Program-made: the position numbers and the translations under genes
Notes under the pieces: model-generated
Database searches by the model: none
The model's input: only the letters and a program-made list of their open reading frames with translations
Told to the model about the DNA's origin: nothing
From: Annona cherimola
Lineage: Eukaryota; Streptophyta; Magnoliopsida; Magnoliales; Annonaceae
Assembly (NCBI GenBank): GCA_030490835.1
Contig: CM059972.1
Coordinates: 41,395,452-41,459,451, forward strand
Length of the DNA: 64,000 nucleotides
Direction of reading: 5' to 3'
Part shown: one piece after another, positions 43,030-54,316 of the stretch
How positions within the stretch are numbered: the first letter of the stretch is position 1
How the letters are laid out: each line of letters opens with the position of its first letter

Positions 43030-46000
43030 TATTATATATATATACATATATATTATTTTCAAAAACTACTTTTCCCAATGTGGATACTCCCCGACTGGCG
43101 GGTTGAATTGACACACGGGTTAAGTATATTTTCCCCTTTAAAAATAAAATAAATATATATGTGTATATTATATATATATATATATCTATATATACATATA
43201 TATTATTTTCGAAAACTACTTTTCCCAACGTGGATACTCCCCGACTGGCGGGTTGAATTGACACACGGGTTAAGTATATTTTCCCCTTTAAAAATAAAAT
43301 AAAAATATATATGTGTATATTATATATATATATACATATATATTATTTTCAAAAACTACTTTTCCCAATGTGGATACTCCCCGACTGGCGGGTTGAATTG
43401 ACACACGGGTTAAGTATATTTTCCCCTTTAAAAATAAAATAAAAATATATATGTGTATATTATATATATATATATCTATATATACATATATATTATTTTC
43501 GAAAACTACTTTTCCCAACGTGGATACTCCCCGACTGGCGAGTTGAATTGACACACGAGTTAAGTATATTTTCCCCTTTAAAAATAAAATAAAAATATAT
43601 ATGTGTATATTATATATATATATATACATATATATTATTTTCAAAAACTACTTTTCCCAATGTGGATACTCCCCGACTGGCGGGTTGAATTGACACACGG
43701 GTTAAGTATATTTTCCCCTTTAAAAATAAAATAAAAATATATGTGTATATTATATATATATATATATCTATATATACATATATATTATTTTCGAAAACTA
43801 CTTTTCCCAACGTGGATACTCCCCGACTGGCGGGTTGAATTGACACACGGGTTAAGTATATTTTCCCCTTTAAAAATAAAATAAAAATATATATGTGTAT
43901 ATTATATATATATATATATCTATATATACATATATATTATTTTCAAAAACTACTTTTCCCAATGTGGATACTCCCCGACTGGCGGGTTGAATTGACACAC
44001 GGGTTAAGTATATTTTCCCCTTTAAAAATAAAATAAAAATATATATGTGTATATTATATATATATATATCTATATATACATATATATTATTTTCGAAAAC
44101 TACTTTTCCCAACGTGGATACTCCCCGACTGGCGGGTTGAATTGACACACGGGTTAAGTATATTTTCCCCTTTAAAAATAAAATAAAAATATATATGTGT
44201 ATATTATATATATATATATACATATATATTATTTTCAAAAACTACTTTTCCCAATGTGGATACTCCCCGACTGGCGGGTTGAATTGACACACGGGTTAAG
44301 TATATTTTCCCCTTTAAAAATAAAATAAAAATATATGTGTATATTATATATATATATAGAGGAGTGATTCTATTAGCCCGGGCTAAGTAAATGGCCCACT
44401 TAGCCCATCTCAAAAAACCTATTTAAAACAACTTTTTTTTGTTTTTTTCTTCATACACTTGTTTATTTAAGTGTATTTAACATATAGACCAAGTTTTATC
44501 ATTTTTGGAAATGTGCATATATTTTTTTTAGATTTTTGAAAATAAGGGTATTTTAAATGCATATATACACATAGATGTTTGAAAATCTCAAAAAAATAGA
44601 TAAACATATTCAAAAATGGTAAAACTTGGTCTATATGTTAAATACACTTAGATAAACAAGTACATGAAAAAAAAAGTAAATAAAAATTATTATAAATAGG
44701 TTTTTTTAGGTGGGCTAAGTGGGCCATTTACTTAGCCCGGGCTAATAGAATCACTCCTCATATATATATATATCTATATATACATATATATTATTTTCGA
44801 AAACTACTTTTCCCAACGTGGATACTCCCCGACTGGCGGGTTGAATTGACACACGGGTTAAGTATATTTTCCCCTTTAAAAATAAAATAAAAATATATAT
44901 GTGTATATTATATATATATATATCTATATATACATATATATTATTTTCAAAAACTACTTTTCCCAATGTGGATACTCCCCGACTGGCGGGTTGAATTGAC
45001 ACACAGGTTAAGTATATTTTCCCCTTTAAAAATAAAATAAAAATATATATGTGTATATTATATATATATATATACATATATATTATTTTCAAAAACTACT
45101 TTTCCCAATGTGGATACTCCCCGACTGGCGGGTTGAATTGACACACGGGTTAAGTATATTTTCCCCTTTAAAAATAAAATAAATATATATGTGTATATTA
45201 TATATATATATATATCTATATATACATATATATTATTTTCGAAAACTACTTTTCCCAACGTGGATACTCCCCGACTGGCGGGTTGAATTGACACACGGGT
45301 TAAGTATATTTTTCCCTTTAAAAATAAAATAAAAATATATATGTGTATATTATATATATATATACATATATATTATTTTCAAAAACTACTTTTCCCAATG
45401 TGGATACTCCCCGACTGGCGGGTTGAATTGACACACGGGTTAAGTATATTTTCCCCTTTAAAAATAAAATAAAAATATATATGTGTATATTATATATATA
45501 TATATCTATATATACATATATATTATTTTCGAAAACTACTTTTCCCAACGTGGATACTCCCCGACTGGCGGGTTGAATTGACACACGGGTTAAGTATATT
45601 TTCCCCTTTAAAAATAAAATAAAAATATATATGTGTATATTATATATATATATATCTATATATACATATATATTATTTTCAAAAACTACTTTTCCCAATG
45701 TGGATACTCCCCGACTGGCGGGTTGAATTGACACACGGGTTAAGTATATTTTCCCCTTTAAAAATAAAATAAAAATATATATGTGTATATTATATATATA
45801 TATATATCTATATATACATATATATTATTTTCGAAAACTACTTTTCCCAACGTGGATACTCCCCGACTGGCGGGTTGAATTGACACACGGGTTAAGTATA
45901 TTTTCCCCTTTAAAAATAAAATAAAAATATATATGTGTATATTATATATATATATATCTATATATACATATATATTATTTTCGAAAACTACTTTTCCCAA

Positions 46001-46385
46001 CGTGGAAACTCCCCGACTGGCGGGTTGAATTGACACACGGGTTAAGTATATTTTCCCCTTTAAAAATAAAATAAAAATATATATGTGTATATTATATTAT
46101 ATATATATACATATACATATATATATTATTTTCAAAAACTACTTTTCCCAACGTGGATACTCCCCGACTGGCGGGTTGAATTGACACACGGGTTAAGTAT
46201 ATTTTCCCCTTTAAAAATAAAATAAAAAAAATATATATGTATATATTATATATATATATATATCTATATATACATATATATTATTTTCAAAAACTACTTT
46301 TCCCAACGTGGATACTCCCCGACTGGCGGGTTGAATTGACACACGGGTTAAGTATATTTTCTCCCTTAAAAATAAAAATAAATAT
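43030..46385 (+). repeat. Tandem array of 141-150 bp units in the 3' LTR (20 units, split by a MITE)
   Basis: Nine units lie before and eleven after the MITE. Measured at the CCGACTGG core, successive spacings alternate between about 140-142 and 150 bp (43091, 43241, 43381, 43531, 43673, 43823). The basic repeat is therefore a dimer of about 291 bp made of the CAATGTGG and CAACGTGG subtypes. Subtype order is broken near 44947-45086 and at the right end, where both neighbours are of one kind. Confidence 0.95.
44359..44759. mobile_element. Hairpin MITE, 401 bp, nested in the 3' LTR array
   Basis: Terminal inverted repeats of about 49 bp are nearly perfect: GAGGAGTGATTCTATTAGCC, then CGGGCTAAGTAAATGGCCC, then ACTTAGCCCA. 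The interior is also an imperfect palindrome (for example ATATAGACCAAGTTTTA and its complement), so the whole element folds into one long hairpin. It has no coding capacity. Flanks are (TA)n, so the duplication is ambiguous. With these borders only odd lengths match, including 9 bp as in Mutator-like elements. It is absent from the 5' LTR. Confidence 0.85.
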
Positions 46386-46799
46386 ATGAGTATTTTCTAT
46401 AAAAATATATCAAAATACACATATATATTCAAAGACATCCAAAAATCAATATTTTGATTTCTAAAAATTACATAGATGTCCCGCATCCAAAAATTAAGAT
46501 TTTGACTTCTAAGATTATATAAATGCCCCGCGGGCCTTCAAAAAATGAATATTTTGTCCTGCGGGCCTTCAAAAAAATATATGTATTTGCCCCATGGCCC
46601 CCCCCGTAAAAAAAAATATATATATATATTTTTAGACTTTAAAAAAAATATATAATTTTCATATACTTTTGCCTGAGTAGATACTCCACAAACAGTGGGT
46701 TAAGTTGATGCGCAGGGCTAAGTACCTTTCTATTATATATATACAAAAAAGAATATATATATATATATATGACCTCTTCGCTTAATCCGAGCCTTAATG

Positions 46800-47262
46800 C
46801 CCGAGCAAGCCCAAGATGGCCCAAAACCCTCCGAAAAGCCCAAGATGGCTCAAGACCCTCCAAAAAGCCCAAGATGGCACAAAAATCTCCAAAAAGCCCA
46901 AGATGGCTCAAAACTTTTCAAAAAGCCCATGATGGCCCAAAACTCTCCAAAAAGCCCAAGATGGCCCAAAAATCTCCAAAAAGCCCAAGCTGGCTAAAAA
47001 CTCTTCAAAAAGCCCAGGGTGGCACAAAAATCTCCAAAAAGCCCAAGATGGCCCAAAACTCTCCAAAAAGCCCAAGATGGCCCAAAAATCTCCAAAAAGC
47101 CCATGATGGCCCAAAACTCTCCAAAAAGCCCAAGATGGCTCAAAAATCTCCAAAAAGCCTAAGCTGGCTAAAAACTCTTCAAAAAGCCCAAGGTGGCACA
47201 AAAATCTCCAAAAAGTCCAATGTGGCCCAAAATCTTCAAAAAGCCCAAGAAAGCCCAAACTC
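46800..47262 (+). repeat. 29-bp tandem array in the 3' LTR (about 16 units)
   Basis: Same unit family as 28235-28790, with fewer copies and a different order of variants. It again yields long open frames on both strands that have no other support as genes. Confidence 0.9.
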
Positions 47263-47584
47263 TTTTCAACAAGCCCAGTTGGGGCCCAAACCTTTTTAAT
47301 TGGTCAAAAATGACCCAAGCATACTTTTTAAATTTGGTTGAATCCATTTTTTTTTGGTAAAACCACCCAATTGTTCAATCCAGAGGCTGAAAGCGGGAGA
47401 CGCTGGTTTCTTGTACAAGTACAGAAGCTGAAAGCGGGACACGCTGGTCTGCTGTGTAAATCCAGAGGCTAAGAGCGCACTTAGTCTGCTGTGTAGGGTC
47501 ACTAGTGTAGCCGACGGGCCCCTCACTAGTTCCCAAATCGAGTCATCGCTGGTCGACGGGCTAAGCGTAAACTCATATTCAAGT

Positions 47585-47705
47585 CATGGCGCGTGGCGTC
47601 ATGTACCTCATATTCAAGTCATGGCGCGTGGCGTCATGAACCTCACATTTAAGGCATGGCGCGTGGCGTCATGTACCTCACATTCGAGTCACGGCGCGGG
47701 GCGAA
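47585..47705 (+). repeat. 35-bp tandem array in the 3' LTR (3 units plus a diverged one)
   Basis: Unit CATGGCGCGTGGCGTCATG, then TACCTCATATTCAAGT or a variant. One or two fewer units than in the 5' LTR. Confidence 0.85.
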
Positions 47706-48037
47706 GTGTACTCGTTTATCTTTATATTTTTGTTAGACACGATTTTTCGTGCACTTGTAAAGACGTAGAAGGATCTTCTACGCACTTCATTATTGTTAAG
47801 CATTTTTTTTATGGACCATTGTATTCAGCTCTTTTAATCAAGGGTTTTCTCGTTAGAGATGTAAAATCAGAATGTGGAACACAATGCAAAATATTTCTGT
47901 GATGTATTTTTCGGACTCGGTTAAAGAATTGGATGCTTTAAAATTTTGCTGGGAAATTAATTAAGCATTTATTCTCAAAGCTGCAGGAAAACAATTTTAT
48001 CTTTAACCAAGTAATGATTTTTCACGAGGCCGGAACA

Positions 48038-48042
48038 TAAAT
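48038..48042. repeat. Target-site duplication TAAAT, right
   Basis: Identical to 24556-24560. After it LTR F resumes with ATGAAAAAGG-like sequence. Confidence 0.9.
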
Positions 48043-48589
48043 GAAAAAGGTTTTAAAGGAAGTCTTGCCCTAATAATAAAATGCTTGCTTACTGAGTTGT
48101 CACTCACGTTTTGTTTTTTCAAACCTTAGACAGGTACTGGGAAACTCAGGAGGATGCAAACTAAGCAATGAAGAAAGGTACGTGATGATAGCCATGAAGG
48201 CTATAAGGAATGGGATAGCATGGATTAAAATCCTAAGGTATGTTAATGTATATGTGGACTTATTTAGAATTTTAAGTCCTATGTGATTCAATGAATAACT
48301 GTATGTATGTATGAATATAGAATGTCAAGATTAAGTCAAGAAGACTTTTATTATAGAAAAGCATGATGTAATGCTATGAATGAAATATGAAATTTTATTA
48401 CAAGTGTAATGTCGCTTGTATGATGAATGATGTAGAATGTGAAGAAAATGAATGATGATAAAAAAAATTAATTTTGGACGAGATCCAATTAAGAACCCGC
48501 CGCGTTATCAGGGCAACAATCCTGATTCACATTTACCAATCAATAAGGTCTTGAGGTAAGGAAGTGACGTCTTGGTTTGGGGCGCCACA
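48043..48589 (+). mobile_element. Solo LTR copy F, right part (547 bp)
   Basis: Continues LTR F after the Ogre-type insertion with the same order as LTR D: CTTGCTTACTGAGT, a pyrimidine-rich run ending ACCTTAG at 48129, exon-like block 48130-48177, GTACGTGATGATAG, then the conserved distal segment (CAGGGCAACAATCCTG) and terminus GGGGCGCCACA. AACTT follows, matching the left flank. Confidence 0.85.
48130..48177 (+). other. Predicted leader exon 3 (48 nt), LTR F
   Basis: Bounded by ..AAACCTTAG and GTACGTGATG. Same length as in LTR D (15001-15048). Starts ACAGGTACTGGGAAACTC and ends GAAGAAAG. Confidence 0.35.
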
Positions 48590-50390
48590 ACTTGCTAAGC
48601 TGCATTCAATCAAACTAAACCAATTTGAAGGACTCAACCATGGAACCATCTTACAATAATAAACCTGCCGAACTAGTGGGAATGTATTTCATGAACCCAA
48701 GTTACGAACATATCTATGGAACCAAGTCCAAAATTGTAAAATATTGAAACATAATAATAAATATATAAGTTGACTGATCAAAATCTACCAAGATATCCTA
48801 CGTAACAAGGATAGACCTTTTGACCAACTAGGCCAAATAGTTAATAATGGACTTTGCCAAATTATTATTTATATTAGTTGTGGGTTTTATTTTTATTTTT
48901 ATTTTTGGATATTATTTCAGCAACTCGTGTAACTCGATTGACATATAGGTGGTCTAGTGATCTTAGAGGTCAAGGGTTCGAGTAAGGTGTTCCGTAGAAA
49001 AAATAATTAATTTTCGCACTTTTGCCTCCCCAAGCATGTGGGTCCCGCAGGATAAGATAGGATGAAATAAGAACTCTCTTAGATAAGATTTAGTCTAATT
49101 GGAATTTAAGTTAAAAGAGTTTTATCTCTTATTCCCTACCTTAGGTATGGAACCTTTTATATAAGGGTTTAAGAGTTGATGGATTTAGGATAGAGCATTC
49201 CGTAAGGAAGATTTTGAGAAAATAGAGCTACGGTAGGAGAAATTTTGTGAGGCAAGTGGGATTTTATTTCGGAATTGATTTTAGTTCGATAATTATGTAA
49301 ATTGTGTTGAAATTATTTTTATTCAATTGTTATGTATAAAGCATGCATATTATATAATTTGTAAGCTATATTTGACATAATTAAATTTTATAATCCTAAC
49401 TGTTTATGATATAAAATTATGCAGATAAATATATTTGAACTTTATGCCTAAAATTATATGTATTGAGACTATTGAATTTTATTATGCATTTTAATTTTAT
49501 AAATGCATTGATATGCAATAAATATATGGATATTGAAATTATATATTAGTGATGTGGGTCAATTGCAGCATATATATAATAATGTCTATGTATAATATAA
49601 TCTGCGCAAAATCAAATTATATAACCCAAATTCCAAATCCCGGATGTCTAGGGAGGAAATTTCGTTCTAGGAGAAATATCGTCAGAGAGAGAATTCCGAC
49701 AGGAGAATGTGGATCTTGTATTTACAACGAAATGTTTTTCATTGCTTTTGATGCTTTAATGCATTTAATATATATGTATATTTTATGCTTCTGATGTCCA
49801 AGCGTTTTTGGAAATTGATGTCTAGCCCTTACAACAATAAGGGCTAAATAAGAGAGGCCTTGGTGGGGCCCATTTGCAATAAAGACAGTGATAATGTGAC
49901 TTAATGTGAACCATTCATTTTGCCTCACCATAATTTGTCGATTTTAACTCCGATGTTTATGATCAAATAGTTGTTTCTTATCTTTTCAATGCTTTTGGAC
50001 TCAATAGAAGGGTTTGATTTTGCATTTGAAGCCTAATTTTTGAGATATTAAATTAAACGATTATTTTTATCATTTACTTAAGTTTTAATTGAGTCATTAT
50101 CCATTTTCAAATAATTTTCTACTTACTAGTCATGTTGGGCCTAACTCATTATTTTTACAGTTGTACCAAATCAAGTAGGACATTAACATTTTGGATTTAC
50201 ATGAAGATTTCAAGAATATTTATTTTAAGGCATGTATAGAAAATAGTGGACATGTAATTTTTATTTGTGTCTTGGATGTAAAGAAATTTTGAATTTTTTA
50301 TAAATTAATATAATAATTAATTTTACCATAAATGTGTGATTGATTTTGAAAATTTGCATTAAATATAAGGTCAAGATCACTTTTCTGGAC
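48590..50390. other. No gene recognised
   Basis: AT-rich. A TTTATATAAGG box at about 49157-49167, followed by GGTTTAAGAG, could be a promoter of another LTR-type repeat, but no LTR ends were found. See the separate entry for a SINE-like stretch. Confidence 0.4.
48935..48995 (+). repeat. tRNA-derived SINE-like 5' region
   Basis: An A-box-like stretch TAGGTGGTCTAGTGATCTT and a B-box-like GGGTTCGAG lie about 17 bp apart, as in the pol III promoter of plant SINEs. No cloverleaf was found, and no tail or target duplication was fixed. Confidence 0.25.
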
Positions 50391-52025
50391 TGGTATGCTA
50401 CAAAAACCCACAGAATTCCCCTCCAAAGCCTATAAATAGGCTCCTTTAGCACTCATTTGAGAAGAGATACACAACCTACAATCTCTCTCCCTCTCTTGAT
50501 TCTTTTAGCCTCCTTCATTCCAAAAATTCATCCTAAAATCCTTTAAAAATTCCATTTTGACTTCCAAGCTTGGATTCAAAGGTAGAAAATTATACTTTAC
50601 CCATTTAAAAAATTTTGATTGGCAAATGATTCAAAATTTTGGGTTGAGTATTTCCTCTTTGTTTCAAAAAGATTTTCTTCATTTCATGTATAATCCAATT
50701 ATTGTATCCAAATATAATTAGAATGTGAAGTTGTCACACTGCTAGAACAAAATTGTTAACCCCTATCTGATTTCTACGATCTGACTAATTAGATCATGAT
50801 GGATTTAATGATAGATCCTATTCTTATTTTAACGTCCTTTATATGTCGACATTTTGCCATTAGATAGGAGAAAACATAATCCGCAAAACTTGCTAACTGG
50901 TAGTAATCTATGGAAGTGTGAAATCCAAAGAAAGGTGAAGCTGTCTCTCATTGAGAAGTTATGAAAAATTCTCTTATTAAGCCAGAATTAGGAACATGCT
51001 AGATCCATCACAATCTATACACATAAATTCTAAATAGCTCAAGTTTGGAAACCACTCGAGTAATTCCAACCAAAAGTCTTTTCATTTAGCTTAGCGAGAC
51101 GCCTCACTATAGTCCATTAATTGAGCCTAGAACCCTCCAATAAGCCCAAAACCCATTTAGTTGGCCTAGGCTTTTCCAATTGGCCCTGACCCCACCTAAA
51201 CACTTCAATTGGCCTAGAACACTCCACTTGGATCTATTTCAATCCATTTGGGTCTAAGACATTTAGTTTAGCTTGTCTCAGGTTCACTTGGTTCCGAAAC
51301 CTCTTATTTGGTCCACCTGGGCTTAGTGTACTCCTTTTGAGCCTAGAACTTTTCATTCGGCCCATTTGGATCTAGAACCTTGGAAACAATTCATTTGGGC
51401 CCAAAACCTTTTCAATTCATCTATTTGACTTTAGATAGGCCTAGGATGCCCCATTTAGGTGCACAACTTTCCAGTTGGCCCACTTAAGACAAACCATTCG
51501 ATTGGGCCTAAAGTCTTTCGTTTGAGCCCAAAACACTCAAAGAGACCCATACCTTCACGGTAAGCCCGATTGGGCTTAAACTCCTTGAGCAAACCCAAGT
51601 TAGCCCAAACACATCTATAAATTTTGATTAAACCTAATTTTCCTGGTAAAATCATCTAAGAACCAAATCCATTGATTGTATGCAAAACATGCTAGTTTAT
51701 TGTGAAATCCAAAAGTTGTATGCAAGACACACTGAATTACTATGTAGATCTAGAGATTGCATGTGGAACATGTTGGCTTGTTGTGTAAGCCCATAGATTG
51801 TACGTGAAATCCACCCGCTTGTTGTGTAGGATTATTAGTGTAGCCGACGAGCCCCTCACTAATCTCAAACTAAGTCATCACTAATCGATGGCCTAAGCAT
51901 AAACTCACCTAAGTAATAGCGCATGGTGGCATGTACTCGCCAAACCATATGAGTCATGGAGTGTGGTGATGTTTACTCCATTTATTTTTCTTAGTCATGT
52001 CACATGATTTATGTGCAACCTATTT
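50391..52025 (+). mobile_element. Diverged Tat/Ogre-like LTR remnant (promoter, leader, U5-like part)
   Basis: The TATA box TATAAATAGG at 50431 is followed by a short CT-rich leader. The part at about 51100-51640 is a decayed GGCCCA/CAAAACC-rich repeat like the 29-bp array of the Ogre LTR. After it comes a stretch that parallels the end of that LTR: GTGTAGCCGACGAGCCCCTC (about 51838-51857), AAGTCATCACTAATCGATGG, GCATAAACTCA, then GTCATGGAGTGTGGTG. Its first half is homologous in inverted orientation to 16812-17492. The ends are not defined and no internal region is attached. Confidence 0.5.
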
Positions 52026-52120
52026 ATCCCGAATTTATAGCAAAATCCAAGAGTTAATAGTTGAATGGGGTTCTTTAAACTTCATTGGTACTTTAAAACT
52101 CTAACCCCTCATGAGTTTAG

Positions 52121-52350
52121 TTCCCTGGAATAAAAATATGAAAAGTAAAAGAGAGATAAAGATGTCATACACAGAAGACACAAAGAATTATAGTGGTTTA
52201 GGACAACCTTCCCTTTTTCACTTTTTCAAAAATGGACTCTTTTGTGTCTTGGGTCCCCTTGAATAAAAATGTGGAAAGTAAAAGAGAGATAAAGATATCA
52301 CACACAAAAGGCACAAAGAATTATAGTGGTTCGGGACAACCTTCCCTTCT
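52121..52350 (+). repeat. Direct repeat, about 95 bp, offset 133 bp
   Basis: Two diverged copies (from about 52128 and 52261) share GAATAAAAAT, AAAGTAAAAGAGAGATAAAG, CACAAAGAATTATAGTGGTT and GGACAACCTTCCCT. No gene. Confidence 0.75.
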
Positions 52351-52499
52351 TTACTCTTTCAAGAACATACTCCTTTAAAGAGATTTAACAAAGTTGGATC
52401 AACTAAGTAAGCATCAACATTTAGTAATATTAACAAAAGCGAAGTCCATAATAACAAAAAGTAAGCCCTAGTCTACTAAGTCAAGCTCCTAGTGTTGTT

Positions 52500-53940
52500 C
52501 CCCTTTAGTTTCATCTCAGGGTGTCTCACCTAGTCTGTGATCTAAAGGCAAAATAACAAATTATGTGAGTCCAATGGACTCAGTAAGTAGATAGTAGTTA
52601 TTACGAAATATATATGAATAAAACTTTTGATACACATACCATAACATGGATGCAATAAGACAATTCATAAATGATTATGTAAGACATAAGAGACCAACAA
52701 CCACGCCCAAGAACGTTTGTATGTAACCACATGTCTTTAATAAGTCATGCATAATTCTCTTCTGATATCGACCAAGGGCCATGGATAACCTATTTTCTCA
52801 TGTTAATCAAAGGTCATGAACAACCATTTTCTGCATATCAATCAAGAGTCATGAACAATCCTATTTAGCTAAATAACTCATTCATATACCTAGTTTCATC
52901 AAAAGTTACGTGATGCAATATACCCATGATCATATAAATGCATTAAACTGTCAACTACAGCCACTTATCTCAAATAGTACATCCAATACACATAAGATCA
53001 CGTGTAACAAACCACGCAAATACTATCGTTAAATTCATAGTGTTAGCTTCAAATTTTGAATACCTATTATCACACATAAGCATTTCACCAAACACATGAT
53101 AGTCATAGGAGAGAAATCTCTAGTTGAATTCACCCTAACAATATCATTCGTGAGGGAGGAAAGAATGCTAATCCATCATCTATTTCAGGAAATTCTCTCA
53201 GTAATATCAGATTTCCTATGATTCCTGCTAACCCTAAATTATTAGGGACCCTAAATGCCCAAAGTCACGGAGTTATTGGACATTACCCCTTTTTCTACTA
53301 GTCCTATACCACATTTAAGATAAGATTCTGCCACTAATTGAGAAAAAGGAAATATCTACTTACTTAGATAGTGATTTCCCCCAAAACCAGCAACCCTAAA
53401 CTCGAACTTTTGGGATTTTTGAGCTTCCTTGATGTAGACCAACAATCTTCGATGTAGTTTAGCTATATTTCAAGAAGGATTAGAGTCGAATCAATTGTTG
53501 GAGAGAAGATGAGAAGGAAGGGAGAAGGAGCAAAAAGGAGAAGAAGAAGAAAAATGGGGGAGGTCGATTGCGCGCTCTTATCTTAAGAGGACTTTTGCTA
53601 ACACAAGCCGGGCCTAAACATGGGTAGGCCCAATTACTAATTTTTCACTAACTTTGCCATTTATACCACTTAATCAATTAAACAATTTTCAGGAGGTGCT
53701 GCCCCCTGACCCCTACAACCTTACCGAGCAAGTCGAACCCTGTACCTACTCTATGAAGGTTCATAATATTTATAGTGTCTTAAACAACATGCCAATCATA
53801 CACTTCTAAGTTAATACCCAAAAAATATACTATACCCAAATAGGGCAACCGCCATGCACAACTCATACTTTTTCTAATGTGCCCGTGAATGGTGCCCCTA
53901 TACAACTCAACATGCTAAGATTTTAATGCATACATGCATA
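52500..53940 (-). repeat. Old LTR-like remnant, minus strand
   Basis: The stretch at about 52550-52620 (AAATTATGTGAGTCCAATGG, then ACTCAGTAAGTAGATAG) recurs at about 60790-60840. On the minus strand it resembles the TACTGAGT..ACTCAC region of the long LTRs. A stretch near 53500-53570 is purine-rich (GAGAAGGAAGGGAGAAGGAG). No TG/CA borders or duplications are visible, so the class is uncertain. No gene. Confidence 0.35.
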
Positions 53941-53949
53941 CACTACATG

Positions 53950-54316
53950 TTTCCCTAGTGCCACATCTATATACAATATACACAACACTAATATCATTGA
54001 GTACTAGTGGTATATTCACAAATTACCTTGTGGCAAAAGAAAGTTATGTAAAAAAGCCTGGTCCTCACATAACTGTTGGAATCCCTCAATATCAATTTTT
54101 CAGTCTCATTAATAAAGCTTTGTTGATGGCATTCATAGGCTTCAAGACTTCAAAAGGTTTTCCATCCAAATCAATGTAATAATGCTCAAGTATCATGGTA
54201 ATCTAAGTCTCATATGGTAGGATCCCCCGAGGATTATCTTTCTTGAGCTCCAGGGCCTCCATAAACAAGTGAGGTAGGCTAACTCTTCTCCTATTAACCA
54301 CTTTCCATAGGACCTC
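53950..54316 (-). pseudogene. Plant transposon-protein gene, C-terminal part (split by LTR G)
   Basis: The minus strand reads VLWKVVNRRRVSLPHLFMEA, then KKDNPRGILPYET, a stop, ITMILEHYYIDLDGKPFEVL and NAINKALLM. This follows the end of the domain listed as 'putative plant transposon protein', in which a segment on inherited loci precedes a LPYG/LPYE-L-T-I motif. The protein sequence connects directly with the part ending NPQEADI at about 59600, which shows the two were one gene before LTR G inserted. Stops and frame changes mean it is dead. Function of this family is not established. Confidence 0.55.

Larger units (their letters stand above)
24561..48037 (+). mobile_element. Tat/Ogre-type Ty3/gypsy LTR retrotransposon, 23.5 kb, with captured host gene fragments
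   Basis: Complete element with LTRs at 24561-29594 and 40955-48037 (both TGATGAGATG...CCGGAACA), the 5-bp duplication TAAAT, a primer-binding site just inside the 5' LTR and a G-rich polypurine tract before the 3' LTR. The internal region encodes Gag, aspartic protease, reverse transcriptase, two RNase H domains and integrase in the Ty3/gypsy order. The second, archaeal-like RNase H between RNase H and integrase is the mark of the Tat/Ogre lineage. Very large size, long LTRs and extra Gag-side coding also fit Ogre. In the first 320 bp or so the two LTRs differ at about six positions, so insertion was fairly recent. The protein frames carry two stops and one frameshift, so this copy is probably not autonomous. 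It lies inside LTR F. Confidence 0.95.
40955..48037 (+). repeat. 3' LTR of the Ogre-type element (7083 bp)
   Basis: Same organisation as the 5' LTR. The extra length comes from about 20 instead of 8 units of the 141-150 bp array and from a 401-bp MITE inside that array. It has slightly fewer 29-bp and 35-bp units and lacks part of the GTTCCGCG cluster. It is followed directly by TAAAT. Confidence 0.95.
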
